From Persicobacter sp. CCB-QB2 (GTDB lineage: Bacteria; Bacteroidota; Bacteroidia; Cytophagales; Cyclobacteriaceae), in contig NZ_LBGV01000001.1 in NCBI RefSeq assembly GCF_001274635.1, forward strand, positions 2,604,001 through 2,668,000: a stretch of 64,000 bases of DNA, written 5' to 3'. A program made the translations under genes and the position numbers. This document shows, one piece after another, positions 53,930 through 62,308 of the stretch (the stretch's first letter is position 1; the number at the start of each line of letters is the position of its first letter). The notes under the pieces were generated by a model. That model did no database searches and had not been told where the DNA came from. It was given only the letters and a program-made list of their open reading frames with translations.

Positions 53930-56900
53930 ATGAAAGAAACCTACTTTAATCAGATTTTCAGAAAAAAGTCATTTTTGGCTGTTCTGGTCTGTATGATGAT
54001 GGTGGCCAGCCCGGGTTTATGGTCATCTATGGCAAAGGCGGATCCCGTCGATATTTTTGAATGTCTACCGAATATAGAGGTAAATAACGATGCCGGACAA
54101 TGCGGAGCAATTGTCCATTGGGAATATCCGGCCGAGCCTGATGGAGTTTATTGGTCTTCCACGCATGAGCCTGGCTCTTATTTCGAAGTAGGAACCACCA
54201 AAGTCACCATTACGGCCAAAGAAAACGGAAATGAAGCATCCTGTTCTTTTTATGTTACAGTAAAAGATAATGAGAAGCCCAAGCTAAAAGTGCCGGATAA
54301 TTTCACCGTTTATGCGGGCTCCGGACTTGACGACGGAGAGGTTTGTTATGCGAAAGTAATGTATGAATATAAAGTCTCGGATAACTGTGAAATCGCCTGG
54401 ACCAAAGTGGTGAAGGGTAATGAATCCGGAACTATTTTCCCACTTGGTGATACCGAGGTAGAAATATTGGTTTGTGACGTCAATGGAAACCGTAAAAGCA
54501 AAAGTTTTATTGTGACGGTAAAAGACGGCAGCAAACCTGTACCCGCCAAGGAATACTTACCTGTCGTTGAGGGTTATTGCAAAGTGGAAGTAACGGATAT
54601 CCCAAAAGCCTTCGATAACTGCGATGATTTAATCCTGGGACAAACACAGGATCCTTTGTATTACGATCAAAAAGGGGAGTATGAAATTTCCTGGTATTAT
54701 GCAGATGCTGCAGGAAATATTTGTGAGCAAAAACAAACGGTCATCGTAAAAGCCAGCCCCCTTGCAATCAGTATTAAGAAAAATCAGCCTTCCTGCTATG
54801 AAGGAACCAATGGATCCATAAAGGTAATTGTTGAAGGTGGCTGTGAACCCTACGCCTACAAATGGTATTACGAAGGCCAGGAAATGGTTGGGGAAGAAGG
54901 GAATTATCAGGGAGACCTCCTTGCCGGAACCTACAAAATTAAGGTTTGGGATGCTGCAGGGCAGATGATTATGAAAACTGTTGAGCTCAAGCAAAAAGAT
55001 GAACTGGTTGTCAAAGTAGTAGAAGTAAGCAATCTGGAATGCCGCAATGATGACAATGGAATTGCGGAGGTCTATGTTGAAGGAGGAAAAGCACCTTATA
55101 ATTATGCTTGGTATGAAATTGATGGCAGCCAAATTGAAGGGGAAACCGAAAGTAGAATTGAAACCCTCTCCAAAGGGGAATATTATGTATTGGTAACGGA
55201 TGCCCGGGGTTGTAATAAGGTGTGTTATTTCACCATGATCAATCCTCCACGATTGAAAGTTGAGTTAGCAACTACTGATGCGCTATGCTATGGAGATGCC
55301 AACGGAATGGCCGCTGTAAAGGTTACCGGCGGAACGGGTATGTATATGGTGGAATGGTTTGACCGCAATGACAGACCTATTCAGTCTATTGGAGACAAAT
55401 TCTCCATCATGGGATTGGCGGCCGGAGACTACAAAGTAGTGGTAACAGACGCGAAGGATTGTAAAAGAACCAAAAGATTCACCATTGGGGAACCGGACTT
55501 ATTGGAACTAGTACAGGGGCAGGCGTACGGCGCTTCTTCTTATTCAAAAGCAGATGGTGGTTTTGAAGTAAGTGCGCAGGGTGGCACTCCTCCTTACCTG
55601 TTTAAATTAGAAGGAGGGGAATACCAGGACCACGGTAAATTCATGGGACTGAAACCAGGGACATATAAAGTCTATGTGGAAGATGCCAATGGTTGTGAGG
55701 CGTACATTGAATGTGAAGTTCCGGTAACCGGACCAAAATGTCTTAATGCTTGCGGAGGAGAATACCGCTCGGATGCCGGCATTCCTTTTTATGCAGATGA
55801 TCATTATGTAGAAGGTGGACGTTGTTATTCCCGCGAAGCCAGAATTTACAATACTCAGGATCCTTACCTATACCAATCTGAAAGATACGGGCATTTTACC
55901 TACCAAATTCCGGTGGATAACGGAGCCTATGAGGTTGAGCTTCATTTCGCTGAAATCTATTGGGACCGGGAAGGCAAGCGTAAGTTTGCAGTAGACATCG
56001 AAAGAGAAAATGTTTTAGACTGCTTCGATATTTATAAAGAAGCCAATGAGGAGAATCACGGACAAGGGGGTAAAAATGTGGCCATCGTACGAAAATTCAC
56101 CACGGAAATTTCAGATGGCTATGTGAATATCCGCTTCTATGGAGGTAGCTGTAACAGAGATTATCCAAAAATCTCGGCCATTTGTATCAAACCAAAAGAA
56201 ACGTTACCGTATAATGCTGCGCCGAAAATCGTCCAGATGGAAAATAAAAAAATATATGTGGATGATTACGTGAGTTATTATGTGTCCGCTCATGATGAAG
56301 AAGATCATAACCTGCATTATTATGCCACTAACCTGCCTTACGGTCTGGAAATTGACGAATACACCGGACAGATCCATGGTACCGTTGCTTCAGAAGCCGG
56401 GTATTATGAGGTTGAGGTAAGCGTTAAAGATGATGGATATCCATCACGGGAAGCTAAGATGAAATTCCAAATAGAGGTATGTATCACCCCCGAACAATGG
56501 GGCAAACTTTGCATCAATGCCAATGGACGTGCACTTATAGATGAATATGGCAACGAATTCAAAGCAGATGATGGGTCTTATTTTATTGGGGCTAACCGTT
56601 ATAATGTAAGCCGTGAGATCTATGGTACTGATGACGACGCCCTCTATCAAACAGAACGTTGGGGGGAATTCTATATGGAATTGAGAGATCTTCCAAATGG
56701 AAAATATAAGGTGACTATCTACTGTGCCGAAATTTACTTCCGAGAAGCGGGACAACGAAAGTTCAATATATATGCCAATGGCGAACAAAAGTGGTATGAT
56801 TACGACCCATTCTATGAGTCCTATGACAAAAATGGCTATGGCAAGGACTATGCAAATTATGACTACTTCTATTGCATCGTAGAAAATGGAAGGCTGAAGT

Positions 56901-57289
56901 TGGAATTCAAAAGAGGAAGAGCCAATTATCCGAAAGTTTCTGCTATCTGTATTGAGGGTGTAAAATACGAATACACAGATGATAATCGCACCATTGCAGA
57001 TGAAAACCTCCTGAATGGGTTTGATCAGGAAGAGGAAGCCGGCGTTTATCCGAATCCTGTAGTGGATCAATTTACCGTGAAGTTAGAAAATGCCACCTCT
57101 ACTTTACCTGCAGTAAAAATTGTCGATGGTGCCGGAGCTGTAAAAGTTTTAGCTACCCAACAATTAAAACTGAAAGGAAAAGAACTAAAAGTTAACCTGG
57201 GGGGCGATCGCTTCAACTCCGGTGTTTATCTCATGGAAGTTTCAGGTCAGGAAGGCTGGAAACAAGTGGAGAAAGTGATGTTTAAATAA
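53930..57289 (+). CDS. large surface protein: HYR, SprB, malectin, cadherin-like domains, T9SS tail
   Basis: About 1119 residues from ATG at 53930 (MKETYFNQIFRKKSFLAVLV), which gives a signal peptide ending near SMAKA; the frame reaches 53846 but that start is less likely. Order (numbered from this start): two to three HYR domains (about 25-270; CLPNIEVNNDAGQC), four SprB-type repeats (about 275-600; NQPSCYEGTNGSIKVIVEGG), malectin-like domain (about 605-755), cadherin-like/He_PIG domain (about 760-840), second malectin-like domain (about 850-1015), and a type IX secretion C-terminal domain (GVYPNPVVDQFTVKLENAT). It should be exported by T9SS and held at the cell surface, probably as a carbohydrate-binding adhesin. 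Confidence 0.93.
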   Translation: MKETYFNQIFRKKSFLAVLVCMMMVASPGLWSSMAKADPVDIFECLPNIEVNNDAGQCGAIVHWEYPAEPDGVYWSSTHEPGSYFEVGTTKVTITAKENGNEASCSFYVTVKDNEKPKLKVPDNFTVYAGSGLDDGEVCYAKVMYEYKVSDNCEIAWTKVVKGNESGTIFPLGDTEVEILVCDVNGNRKSKSFIVTVKDGSKPVPAKEYLPVVEGYCKVEVTDIPKAFDNCDDLILGQTQDPLYYDQKGEYEISWYYADAAGNICEQKQTVIVKASPLAISIKKNQPSCYEGTNGSIKVIVEGGCEPYAYKWYYEGQEMVGEEGNYQGDLLAGTYKIKVWDAAGQMIMKTVELKQKDELVVKVVEVSNLECRNDDNGIAEVYVEGGKAPYNYAWYEIDGSQIEGETESRIETLSKGEYYVLVTDARGCNKVCYFTMINPPRLKVELATTDALCYGDANGMAAVKVTGGTGMYMVEWFDRNDRPIQSIGDKFSIMGLAAGDYKVVVTDAKDCKRTKRFTIGEPDLLELVQGQAYGASSYSKADGGFEVSAQGGTPPYLFKLEGGEYQDHGKFMGLKPGTYKVYVEDANGCEAYIECEVPVTGPKCLNACGGEYRSDAGIPFYADDHYVEGGRCYSREARIYNTQDPYLYQSERYGHFTYQIPVDNGAYEVELHFAEIYWDREGKRKFAVDIERENVLDCFDIYKEANEENHGQGGKNVAIVRKFTTEISDGYVNIRFYGGSCNRDYPKISAICIKPKETLPYNAAPKIVQMENKKIYVDDYVSYYVSAHDEEDHNLHYYATNLPYGLEIDEYTGQIHGTVASEAGYYEVEVSVKDDGYPSREAKMKFQIEVCITPEQWGKLCINANGRALIDEYGNEFKADDGSYFIGANRYNVSREIYGTDDDALYQTERWGEFYMELRDLPNGKYKVTIYCAEIYFREAGQRKFNIYANGEQKWYDYDPFYESYDKNGYGKDYANYDYFYCIVENGRLKLEFKRGRANYPKVSAICIEGVKYEYTDDNRTIADENLLNGFDQEEEAGVYPNPVVDQFTVKLENATSTLPAVKIVDGAGAVKVLATQQLKLKGKELKVNLGGDRFNSGVYLMEVSGQEGWKQVEKVMFK

Positions 57290-57305
57290 TAGAAATCAAC
57301 AATCG

Positions 57306-57345
57306 AAAAGGGGCTGTCTCAGGGTTTGGGACAGCCTCTTTTTTA
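57306..57345 (+). terminator. rho-independent terminator of the surface protein gene
   Basis: Stem GGCTGTC / GACAGCC with an 11-base loop and T6, 17 bases past the stop. Confidence 0.88.
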
Positions 57346-57408
57346 TTTTTTAGGATCTGAATCTGAAAACTGTCCATCACCAACATTCCTGATTCAAACC
57401 CCCAAACA

Positions 57409-57437
57409 CAAAAAAGCCCGGAATCATTTCCGGGCTT
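57409..57437 (-). terminator. terminator of the tRNA array
   Basis: 10-bp stem AAGCCCGGAA / TTCCGGGCTT with a 4-base loop; T-run on the minus strand. It begins 4 bases past the last tRNA-Asp. Confidence 0.9.
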
Positions 57438-57440
57438 CTG

Positions 57441-57514
57441 CGGTCTGGACGGGACTCGAACCCGCGACCTCCTGCGTGACAGGCAGGCATTCTAACCAGC
57501 TGAACTACCAAACC
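57441..57514 (-). tRNA. tRNA-Asp (GTC), last of array
   Basis: Cloverleaf: acceptor GGTTTGG / CCAGACC, D-arm GTTC..GAAT, anticodon stem CCTGC / GCAGG with loop CTGTCAC (anticodon GTC), T-loop TTCGAGT. Discriminator G; CCA is not encoded. One of eight copies that I read as identical. Confidence 0.97.
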
Positions 57515-57540
57515 AGGCTTTTTAAGGGGCTTAGCCCTGG

Positions 57541-57615
57541 GGTGAAAGACCGGTCTCGAACCGGCGACCTCCGGAACCACAATCCGGCGCTCTAACCAAC
57601 TGAGCTACAATCACC
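57541..57615 (-). tRNA. tRNA-His (GTG), copy 4 in transcript order
   Basis: Extra G(-1) opposite discriminator C as required for tRNA-His. Anticodon stem CCGGA / TCCGG with loop TTGTGGT (GTG). The acceptor stem GTGATTG / CTTTCAC has two consecutive T-T mismatches at pairs 5 and 6. CCA is encoded (57538-57540). Confidence 0.96.
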
Positions 57616-57721
57616 ATTTATGCTTTTCGGAATTATCTTAAATCCTTCCAGTACAGAAAGGGCATGCCCTTTCTCTACGTATTATTGAAATGATTCTTAC
57701 TTCAATAATTCCACACTTCTG

Positions 57722-57795
57722 CGGTCTGGACGGGACTCGAACCCGCGACCTCCTGCGTGACAGGCAGGCATTCTAACCAGCTGAACTACCAAACC
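57722..57795 (-). tRNA. tRNA-Asp (GTC)
   Basis: Same sequence as the copy at 57441. It begins a 281-base Asp/His unit. Confidence 0.97.
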
Positions 57796-57821
57796 AAGCT
57801 TTTTAAGGGGCTTAGCCCTGG

Positions 57822-57896
57822 GGTGAAAGACCGGTCTCGAACCGGCGACCTCCGGAACCACAATCCGGCGCTCTAACCAACTGAGCTACAATCACC
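57822..57896 (-). tRNA. tRNA-His (GTG)
   Basis: Same sequence as the copy at 57541, including the mismatched acceptor pairs; CCA encoded. Confidence 0.96.
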
Positions 57897-58004
57897 ATAT
57901 GCTTTTGCGGAATTATTTTAATTCCTTATGGTACAGACAAGGCATGCCTTGTCTCTACATTTTAATATTGAAATACTATCTATTTCAATAACTCCACTCT
58001 TATG

Positions 58005-58078
58005 CGGTCTGGACGGGACTCGAACCCGCGACCTCCTGCGTGACAGGCAGGCATTCTAACCAGCTGAACTACCAAACC
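58005..58078 (-). tRNA. tRNA-Asp (GTC)
   Basis: Same sequence as the other Asp copies; unit spacing 283 bases. Confidence 0.97.
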
Positions 58079-58104
58079 AGGCTTTTTAAGGGGCTTAGCC
58101 CTGG

Positions 58105-58179
58105 GGTGAAAGACCGGTCTCGAACCGGCGACCTCCGGAACCACAATCCGGCGCTCTAACCAACTGAGCTACAATCACC
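58105..58179 (-). tRNA. tRNA-His (GTG)
   Basis: Same sequence as the other His copies; CCA encoded. Confidence 0.96.
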
Positions 58180-58289
58180 ATATGCTTTTATACGGAATTA
58201 TCTAAAATCCTTCCAGTACAGACAAGGCATGCCTTGTCTCTACATTTTTATATTGAAATACCATCTATTTCAATAATTCCACTCTTATG

Positions 58290-58363
58290 CGGTCTGGACG
58301 GGACTCGAACCCGCGACCTCCTGCGTGACAGGCAGGCATTCTAACCAGCTGAACTACCAAACC
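58290..58363 (-). tRNA. tRNA-Asp (GTC)
   Basis: Same sequence as the other Asp copies; unit spacing 285 bases. Confidence 0.97.
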
Positions 58364-58390
58364 AAGCTTTTTAAGGGGCTTAGCCCTATG

Positions 58391-58465
58391 GGTGAAAGAC
58401 CGGTCTCGAACCGGCGACCTCCGGAACCACAATCCGGCGCTCTAACCAACTGAGCTACAATCACC
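58391..58465 (-). tRNA. tRNA-His (GTG), first His in transcript order
   Basis: Body as in the other His copies. The 3' flank differs (CACC then CAT), so a full CCA is not encoded in this copy. Confidence 0.95.
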
Positions 58466-58572
58466 ATATGCTTTTATACGGAATTATCTAAAATCTTTCC
58501 AGTACAGAAAGGGCATACCCTTTCTCTACGTATTATTGAAATGATCTTTATTTCAATAATTCCACTCTTCTG

Positions 58573-58646
58573 CGGTCTGGACGGGACTCGAACCCGCGAC
58601 CTCCTGCGTGACAGGCAGGCATTCTAACCAGCTGAACTACCAAACC
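58573..58646 (-). tRNA. tRNA-Asp (GTC)
   Basis: Same sequence as the other Asp copies; fourth Asp in transcript order, the last before the Asp/His alternation begins. Confidence 0.97.
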
Positions 58647-58681
58647 AAAAAAGCAAAAGCTTTGTTATGTGATGAATTTTG

Positions 58682-58755
58682 CGGTCTGGACGGGACTCGA
58701 ACCCGCGACCTCCTGCGTGACAGGCAGGCATTCTAACCAGCTGAACTACCAAACC
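58682..58755 (-). tRNA. tRNA-Asp (GTC)
   Basis: Same sequence as the other Asp copies; short 35-base spacer to its neighbour. Confidence 0.97.
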
Positions 58756-58792
58756 TTTGCATTAGATTTATCAAGAAGCTCCGAAGAGCTAG

Positions 58793-58866
58793 CGGTCTGG
58801 ACGGGACTCGAACCCGCGACCTCCTGCGTGACAGGCAGGCATTCTAACCAGCTGAACTACCAAACC
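58793..58866 (-). tRNA. tRNA-Asp (GTC)
   Basis: Same sequence as the other Asp copies; flanking spacers unrelated to those of the Asp/His units. Confidence 0.97.
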
Positions 58867-58913
58867 TAAATAAATCTTTTGCTAAAACATCAAACACAAA
58901 CTGCTATTGCTTG

Positions 58914-58987
58914 CGGTCTGGACGGGACTCGAACCCGCGACCTCCTGCGTGACAGGCAGGCATTCTAACCAGCTGAACTACCAAACC
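58914..58987 (-). tRNA. tRNA-Asp (GTC), first of array
   Basis: Same sequence as the other Asp copies; promoter-proximal, about 130 bases from the -7 element. Confidence 0.97.
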
Positions 58988-59115
58988 AATAATTTATGCA
59001 AACAGTGTGATGATCTTTTTATAGTACAAAACTCAATCACCAAAAATTTCAAATATTTCAGGAGAGCTATTCTCTTCCTAACCCCTCAGGCAACTGTTGT
59101 TGTCTTTTGGGATTG

Positions 59116-59147
59116 CAAAGGTAGAATCGTTTTTTTAAAACGCAAAA
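59116..59147 (-). promoter_or_regulatory. tRNA array promoter (Bacteroidota type)
   Basis: On the minus strand TTTTG (59147-59143), 19 bases, TACCTTTG (59123-59116). A complete match to the phylum's -33/-7 consensus, oriented into the array. Confidence 0.85.
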
Positions 59148-59168
59148 CTCTCCTGAAAAAAAAGTCGA

Positions 59169-60509
59169 TTATCTGTCAAAAGTTAAACGTTTCCCCTTAA
59201 CTGATTCGTTGAAATTTCCATCTTTATAGGCATGATGCCCCGAAACGATTGTATGCTTCACAGAGGACTTAAAAGTTTGACCCTCAAAAGGAGACCAACC
59301 ACATTTAGAATGTACATTATCCCTGCTCACGGTCCAGGCATCTTGTAAATCTACCAAAACGATATCAGCAAAATAATTTTCACGGATATAACCCCGTTTT
59401 TCTATCTCAAAAAGAATGGCTGGATTATGACACATTTTTTCTACGATTTTTTCCAATGTGATTTTGCCGGCATGGTACATTTCAAGCATAGTCACCAAAG
59501 AATGCTGCACCAAAGGCCCACCTGATGGCGCTTTGAAATAGCTGTTATCTTTTTCTTCCAAAGTATGAGGAGCATGATCGGTCGCGATCACATCGATTCG
59601 GCCATCCAATACGGCTTTAAAAATTTCATCGCGATCATTGGCGGTTTTCACAGCGGGATTCCACTTAATCAGGGTGCCTTTTTTCGCATAGTCTTCCTCC
59701 GAGAACCACAAATGGTGCACACAGGCTTCTGCAGTAATGCGTTTTTCTGTTAGGGGCGTTTGATTCTCAAACAACTCCAACTCCTTTGCCGTAGAAATAT
59801 GCAAAATATGAAGTCGGGTGTTATGTTTCTTCGCCAGCTTCACCGCCATGCTGGAAGACTTATAACAAGCCTCTGCTGAACGAATCTCCGGATGGCAGGC
59901 AATCGGCACTTCTTCTCCGTATTTTTCCTTATAAGCCTCCGTATTCGCTCTGATGGTCGCCTCATCCTCACAGTGGGTCGCGATCAACATGGGCACCTTA
60001 GAAAACAGTCCTTCCAACGTCGCCTCATCATCTACCAGCATATTTCCGGTGGAGGAGCCCATAAAAGCTTTGATCCCACAAACATTTTTAGGGTTGGTTT
60101 TCAACACTTCCTCAAGATTGTCATTGGTCGCCCCCATAAAGAAAGAATAATTCGCTAAGGAAACTTCTTCCGCCCGCTTATATTTATCCTCCAACAGCTC
60201 CTGGGTGACCGCCTGAGGTACCGTATTAGGCATTTCCATAAAAGAAGTAATCCCTCCGGCCACGGCCGCTTTGGCCTCGGTATAAATTTCCGCCTTATGC
60301 GTCAGGCCCGGCTCACGGAAATGTACCTGATCATCAATTACGCCCGGCAACAGGTGAAGACCGGTCGCATCTATGGTTTCATCCGCCTCTTCGGTCAACT
60401 TTTCTCCGATTTTTGCAATCTTTCCGTCTTTGATTAAAACATCGGCCTGAAAGATCTTATCTTCATTGACTATATTTGCATTCTGAATGAGAATAGAGGG
60501 AAGCTTCAT
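59169..60509 (-). CDS. pyrC: dihydroorotase
   Basis: 446 residues from ATG at 60509 (MKLPSILIQNANIVNEDKIF). The frame opens to 60617 but would overlap the divergent helicase start, so the internal ATG is chosen. Amidohydrolase fold with VIDDQVHFREPGLTHKAEI, later THCEDEATI, LHILHIST and DVIATDHAPHT. The first metal motif DxHxH reads DDQVH, with Gln for the first His, a form I recall from other Bacteroidota enzymes. It cyclises carbamoyl-aspartate in pyrimidine synthesis. Confidence 0.93.
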   Translation of the reverse strand: MKLPSILIQNANIVNEDKIFQADVLIKDGKIAKIGEKLTEEADETIDATGLHLLPGVIDDQVHFREPGLTHKAEIYTEAKAAVAGGITSFMEMPNTVPQAVTQELLEDKYKRAEEVSLANYSFFMGATNDNLEEVLKTNPKNVCGIKAFMGSSTGNMLVDDEATLEGLFSKVPMLIATHCEDEATIRANTEAYKEKYGEEVPIACHPEIRSAEACYKSSSMAVKLAKKHNTRLHILHISTAKELELFENQTPLTEKRITAEACVHHLWFSEEDYAKKGTLIKWNPAVKTANDRDEIFKAVLDGRIDVIATDHAPHTLEEKDNSYFKAPSGGPLVQHSLVTMLEMYHAGKITLEKIVEKMCHNPAILFEIEKRGYIRENYFADIVLVDLQDAWTVSRDNVHSKCGWSPFEGQTFKSSVKHTIVSGHHAYKDGNFNESVKGKRLTFDR

Positions 60510-60610
60510 TGGTATTGTATTTATTTGATGAATATCCTTTCCCCGCTCTCTGACAGGTGAATCGCAGAGGCGAGGAACACATTTCCACAAAGATACAAGG
60601 CTAAAAACAG

Positions 60611-62020
60611 ATGGCAACAGAAATAAAGAGTTTCGAGGACTTCAAACTTAACCGTCAATTATTAAATGCGATATCAGAGGCCGGCTATGCTGAGCCCACT
60701 GAAATCCAGCAAGCCGCCATTCCCCTGACCACCTCCGGGCATGATTTATTGGGTATTGCGCAGACGGGAACAGGAAAAACTGCTGCCTTTGTGCTTCCTT
60801 TGTTAATGAAAATAAAATACCCGCAGGGAAATGATCCCCGCGCCGTTATTTTAGCACCTACCCGCGAGTTGGTCATGCAGATTGATGCCAACATCAGCGA
60901 ATTGGCCAAATACACCGAAATCCGACATGTGCCGCTTTATGGAGGGCAGGGACCCAAGCGACAAAAGGAAGCGGTAGAAGCCGGCGTGGACATCATCGTG
61001 GCCACCCCCGGAAGGTTTTTAGACATCTATAAGACGGGCGCTTTCAATACCAAGCAGATCAAGACCATGATTCTGGATGAGGCCGATAAAATGATGGACA
61101 TGGGCTTTATGCCACAAATCCGGAACATACTGGAGATCATTCCTACCAAGCGACAAAACTTATTATTCTCTGCCACTTTCCCTCCACGGGTGGAAGAATT
61201 GTCCCATGAATTCCTTGAATTCCCGGAAAAAGTGGAAATCGCCCCGCAGGCCACCACTGTGGATACGGTGCAACAGCAGGCCTTTAAAGTGCCGAACTTC
61301 CGCACCAAAATTGAAATGGTGGGACATTTTCTGAAAGAGGAGGAAGTATTCAAAAGAGTCATCATTTTTGCGAATACCCGGACTACGGCGGATAATATTT
61401 TCAAATTTATTGAAAGAAAAGTCAAAGGAACGGTAAAAGTTATCCACGCCAACAAAGGACAGAATACCCGTATCAACGCCATGGAGGAATTCAAGTCCGG
61501 CAATGTGCGGGTATTGGTGACCACCGATGTATCCGCCCGCGGGATAGATGTCTCGGAAGTCAGCCACGTGATTAATTTTGATGTACCTCCCATTTATGAG
61601 GATTATGTGCACCGTATTGGGCGTACAGGACGGGCAAAAGCTGTGGGAAATTCCATCACGTTTATAAATCCGGCAGAGGAATATCATTTCAAAAAAATTG
61701 AGGAACTGATTCAAATGGAAGTTCCCCTGGCTGAAATACCGGAAAGCGTCAAGATTTTTGACACCCCAAAAGAAGAACAACAGGGCTATCTCCGCCATAT
61801 TGATGACCTGAAGAAAAAAGAAGATCCTAACTTTAAAGGAGCTTTCCATGAAAAAAAGCGGGTGATTCAGGCCAGAGAAGATAAGGAAAGAAGGAGAAAT
61901 ACCGGCAACGCCTTTAGTAATTCCTCCAGAGGCAGGAGTAAAGGGGGCGGCAAAAACCGGAACCGCTCGGGAAGCAGCCGAAATGCCAAAAATCGCGGAG
62001 GAGGAAGAGGAAAAAGGTAA
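60611..62020 (+). CDS. DEAD-box RNA helicase
   Basis: 469 residues. Q motif EPTEIQQAAIPLTTSG, Walker A AQTGTGKTAAF, PTRELVMQ, DEAD box ILDEADKMMD, SAT in FSATFPP, GRTGRAKAVG near the end, and a basic Gly/Arg/Ser/Asn tail. Similar to but distinct from the helicase at 52.2 kb. Divergent from pyrC with a 101-base gap; terminator downstream. Confidence 0.94.
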   Translation: MATEIKSFEDFKLNRQLLNAISEAGYAEPTEIQQAAIPLTTSGHDLLGIAQTGTGKTAAFVLPLLMKIKYPQGNDPRAVILAPTRELVMQIDANISELAKYTEIRHVPLYGGQGPKRQKEAVEAGVDIIVATPGRFLDIYKTGAFNTKQIKTMILDEADKMMDMGFMPQIRNILEIIPTKRQNLLFSATFPPRVEELSHEFLEFPEKVEIAPQATTVDTVQQQAFKVPNFRTKIEMVGHFLKEEEVFKRVIIFANTRTTADNIFKFIERKVKGTVKVIHANKGQNTRINAMEEFKSGNVRVLVTTDVSARGIDVSEVSHVINFDVPPIYEDYVHRIGRTGRAKAVGNSITFINPAEEYHFKKIEELIQMEVPLAEIPESVKIFDTPKEEQQGYLRHIDDLKKKEDPNFKGAFHEKKRVIQAREDKERRRNTGNAFSNSSRGRSKGGGKNRNRSGSSRNAKNRGGGRGKR

Positions 62021-62054
62021 TCAGCATTTCCCAAAGAAAGGCCCTTTGAAAAGC

Positions 62055-62090
62055 AAAAAGCCCTCAATATGTTGAGGGCTTTCTGTTTTC
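62055..62090 (+). terminator. rho-independent terminator of the second DEAD helicase
   Basis: 10-bp stem AAAGCCCTCA / TGAGGGCTTT with a 6-base loop, followed by TTTCTGTTTT. Confidence 0.85.
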
Positions 62091-62110
62091 CTAAAAGTTC
62101 AGAGCCTATT

Positions 62111-62308
62111 GAATCCGAATTATGCACCGACAGACTCACCAATACACTGTTACAAGTGTTTTTCCTTTGATGTTTAACAAGCCAAATAGGGCAAACTTAG
62201 TTTCTCTCTTTCGTACCCTTACCTGGAACAACCGAAACAGGGACGCTTTCTTTCATTTTTCCCGCATTGCAGCTAAAAGAGGATTATAGCATGATTAATT
62301 CGGCTTAT
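62111..62308 (+). repeat. convergent-gap repeat, copy 6 (198 bp)
   Basis: Ends GAATCCGAATTATGCA and CATGATTAATTCGGCTTA are imperfect inverted repeats. The core has AGCCAAATAGGGCAAAC, TTTCTTTCATTTTTCCCGC and TTGCAGCTAAAAGAGGATT, the last block identical to copy 4. Confidence 0.8.

Larger units (their letters stand above)
57616..58572 (-). repeat. Asp/His tandem units with palindromic spacers
   Basis: Four 281-285 base units. Each spacer between His and the next Asp has two hairpins. The first is AGAAAGGGCATGCCCTTTCT at 57655 and (centre changed) 58506, or AGACAAGGCATGCCTTGTCT at 57935 and 58220. The second is ATTATTGAA / TTCAATAAT (57681-57709) or close variants. Confidence 0.9.

Noticed and set aside
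57326..57595. Plus-strand ORF of 89 codons over the last Asp and His tRNA genes
   Set aside because: Antisense to tRNAs and a terminator; no protein family.
57441..58987. CRISPR array
   Set aside because: Periodic repeats are complete tRNA genes with cloverleaf structure; spacers are themselves repeated and there are no cas genes.
58669..59200. Plus-strand ORFs with repeated AVWTGLEPATSCVTGRHS segments across the tRNA genes
   Set aside because: They are reverse complements of tRNA-Asp genes and a known type of spurious protein annotation.
60510..60617. 36-codon N-terminal extension of dihydroorotase
   Set aside because: Overlaps the start of the divergent helicase and lacks family similarity; the internal ATG gives the canonical N-terminus.
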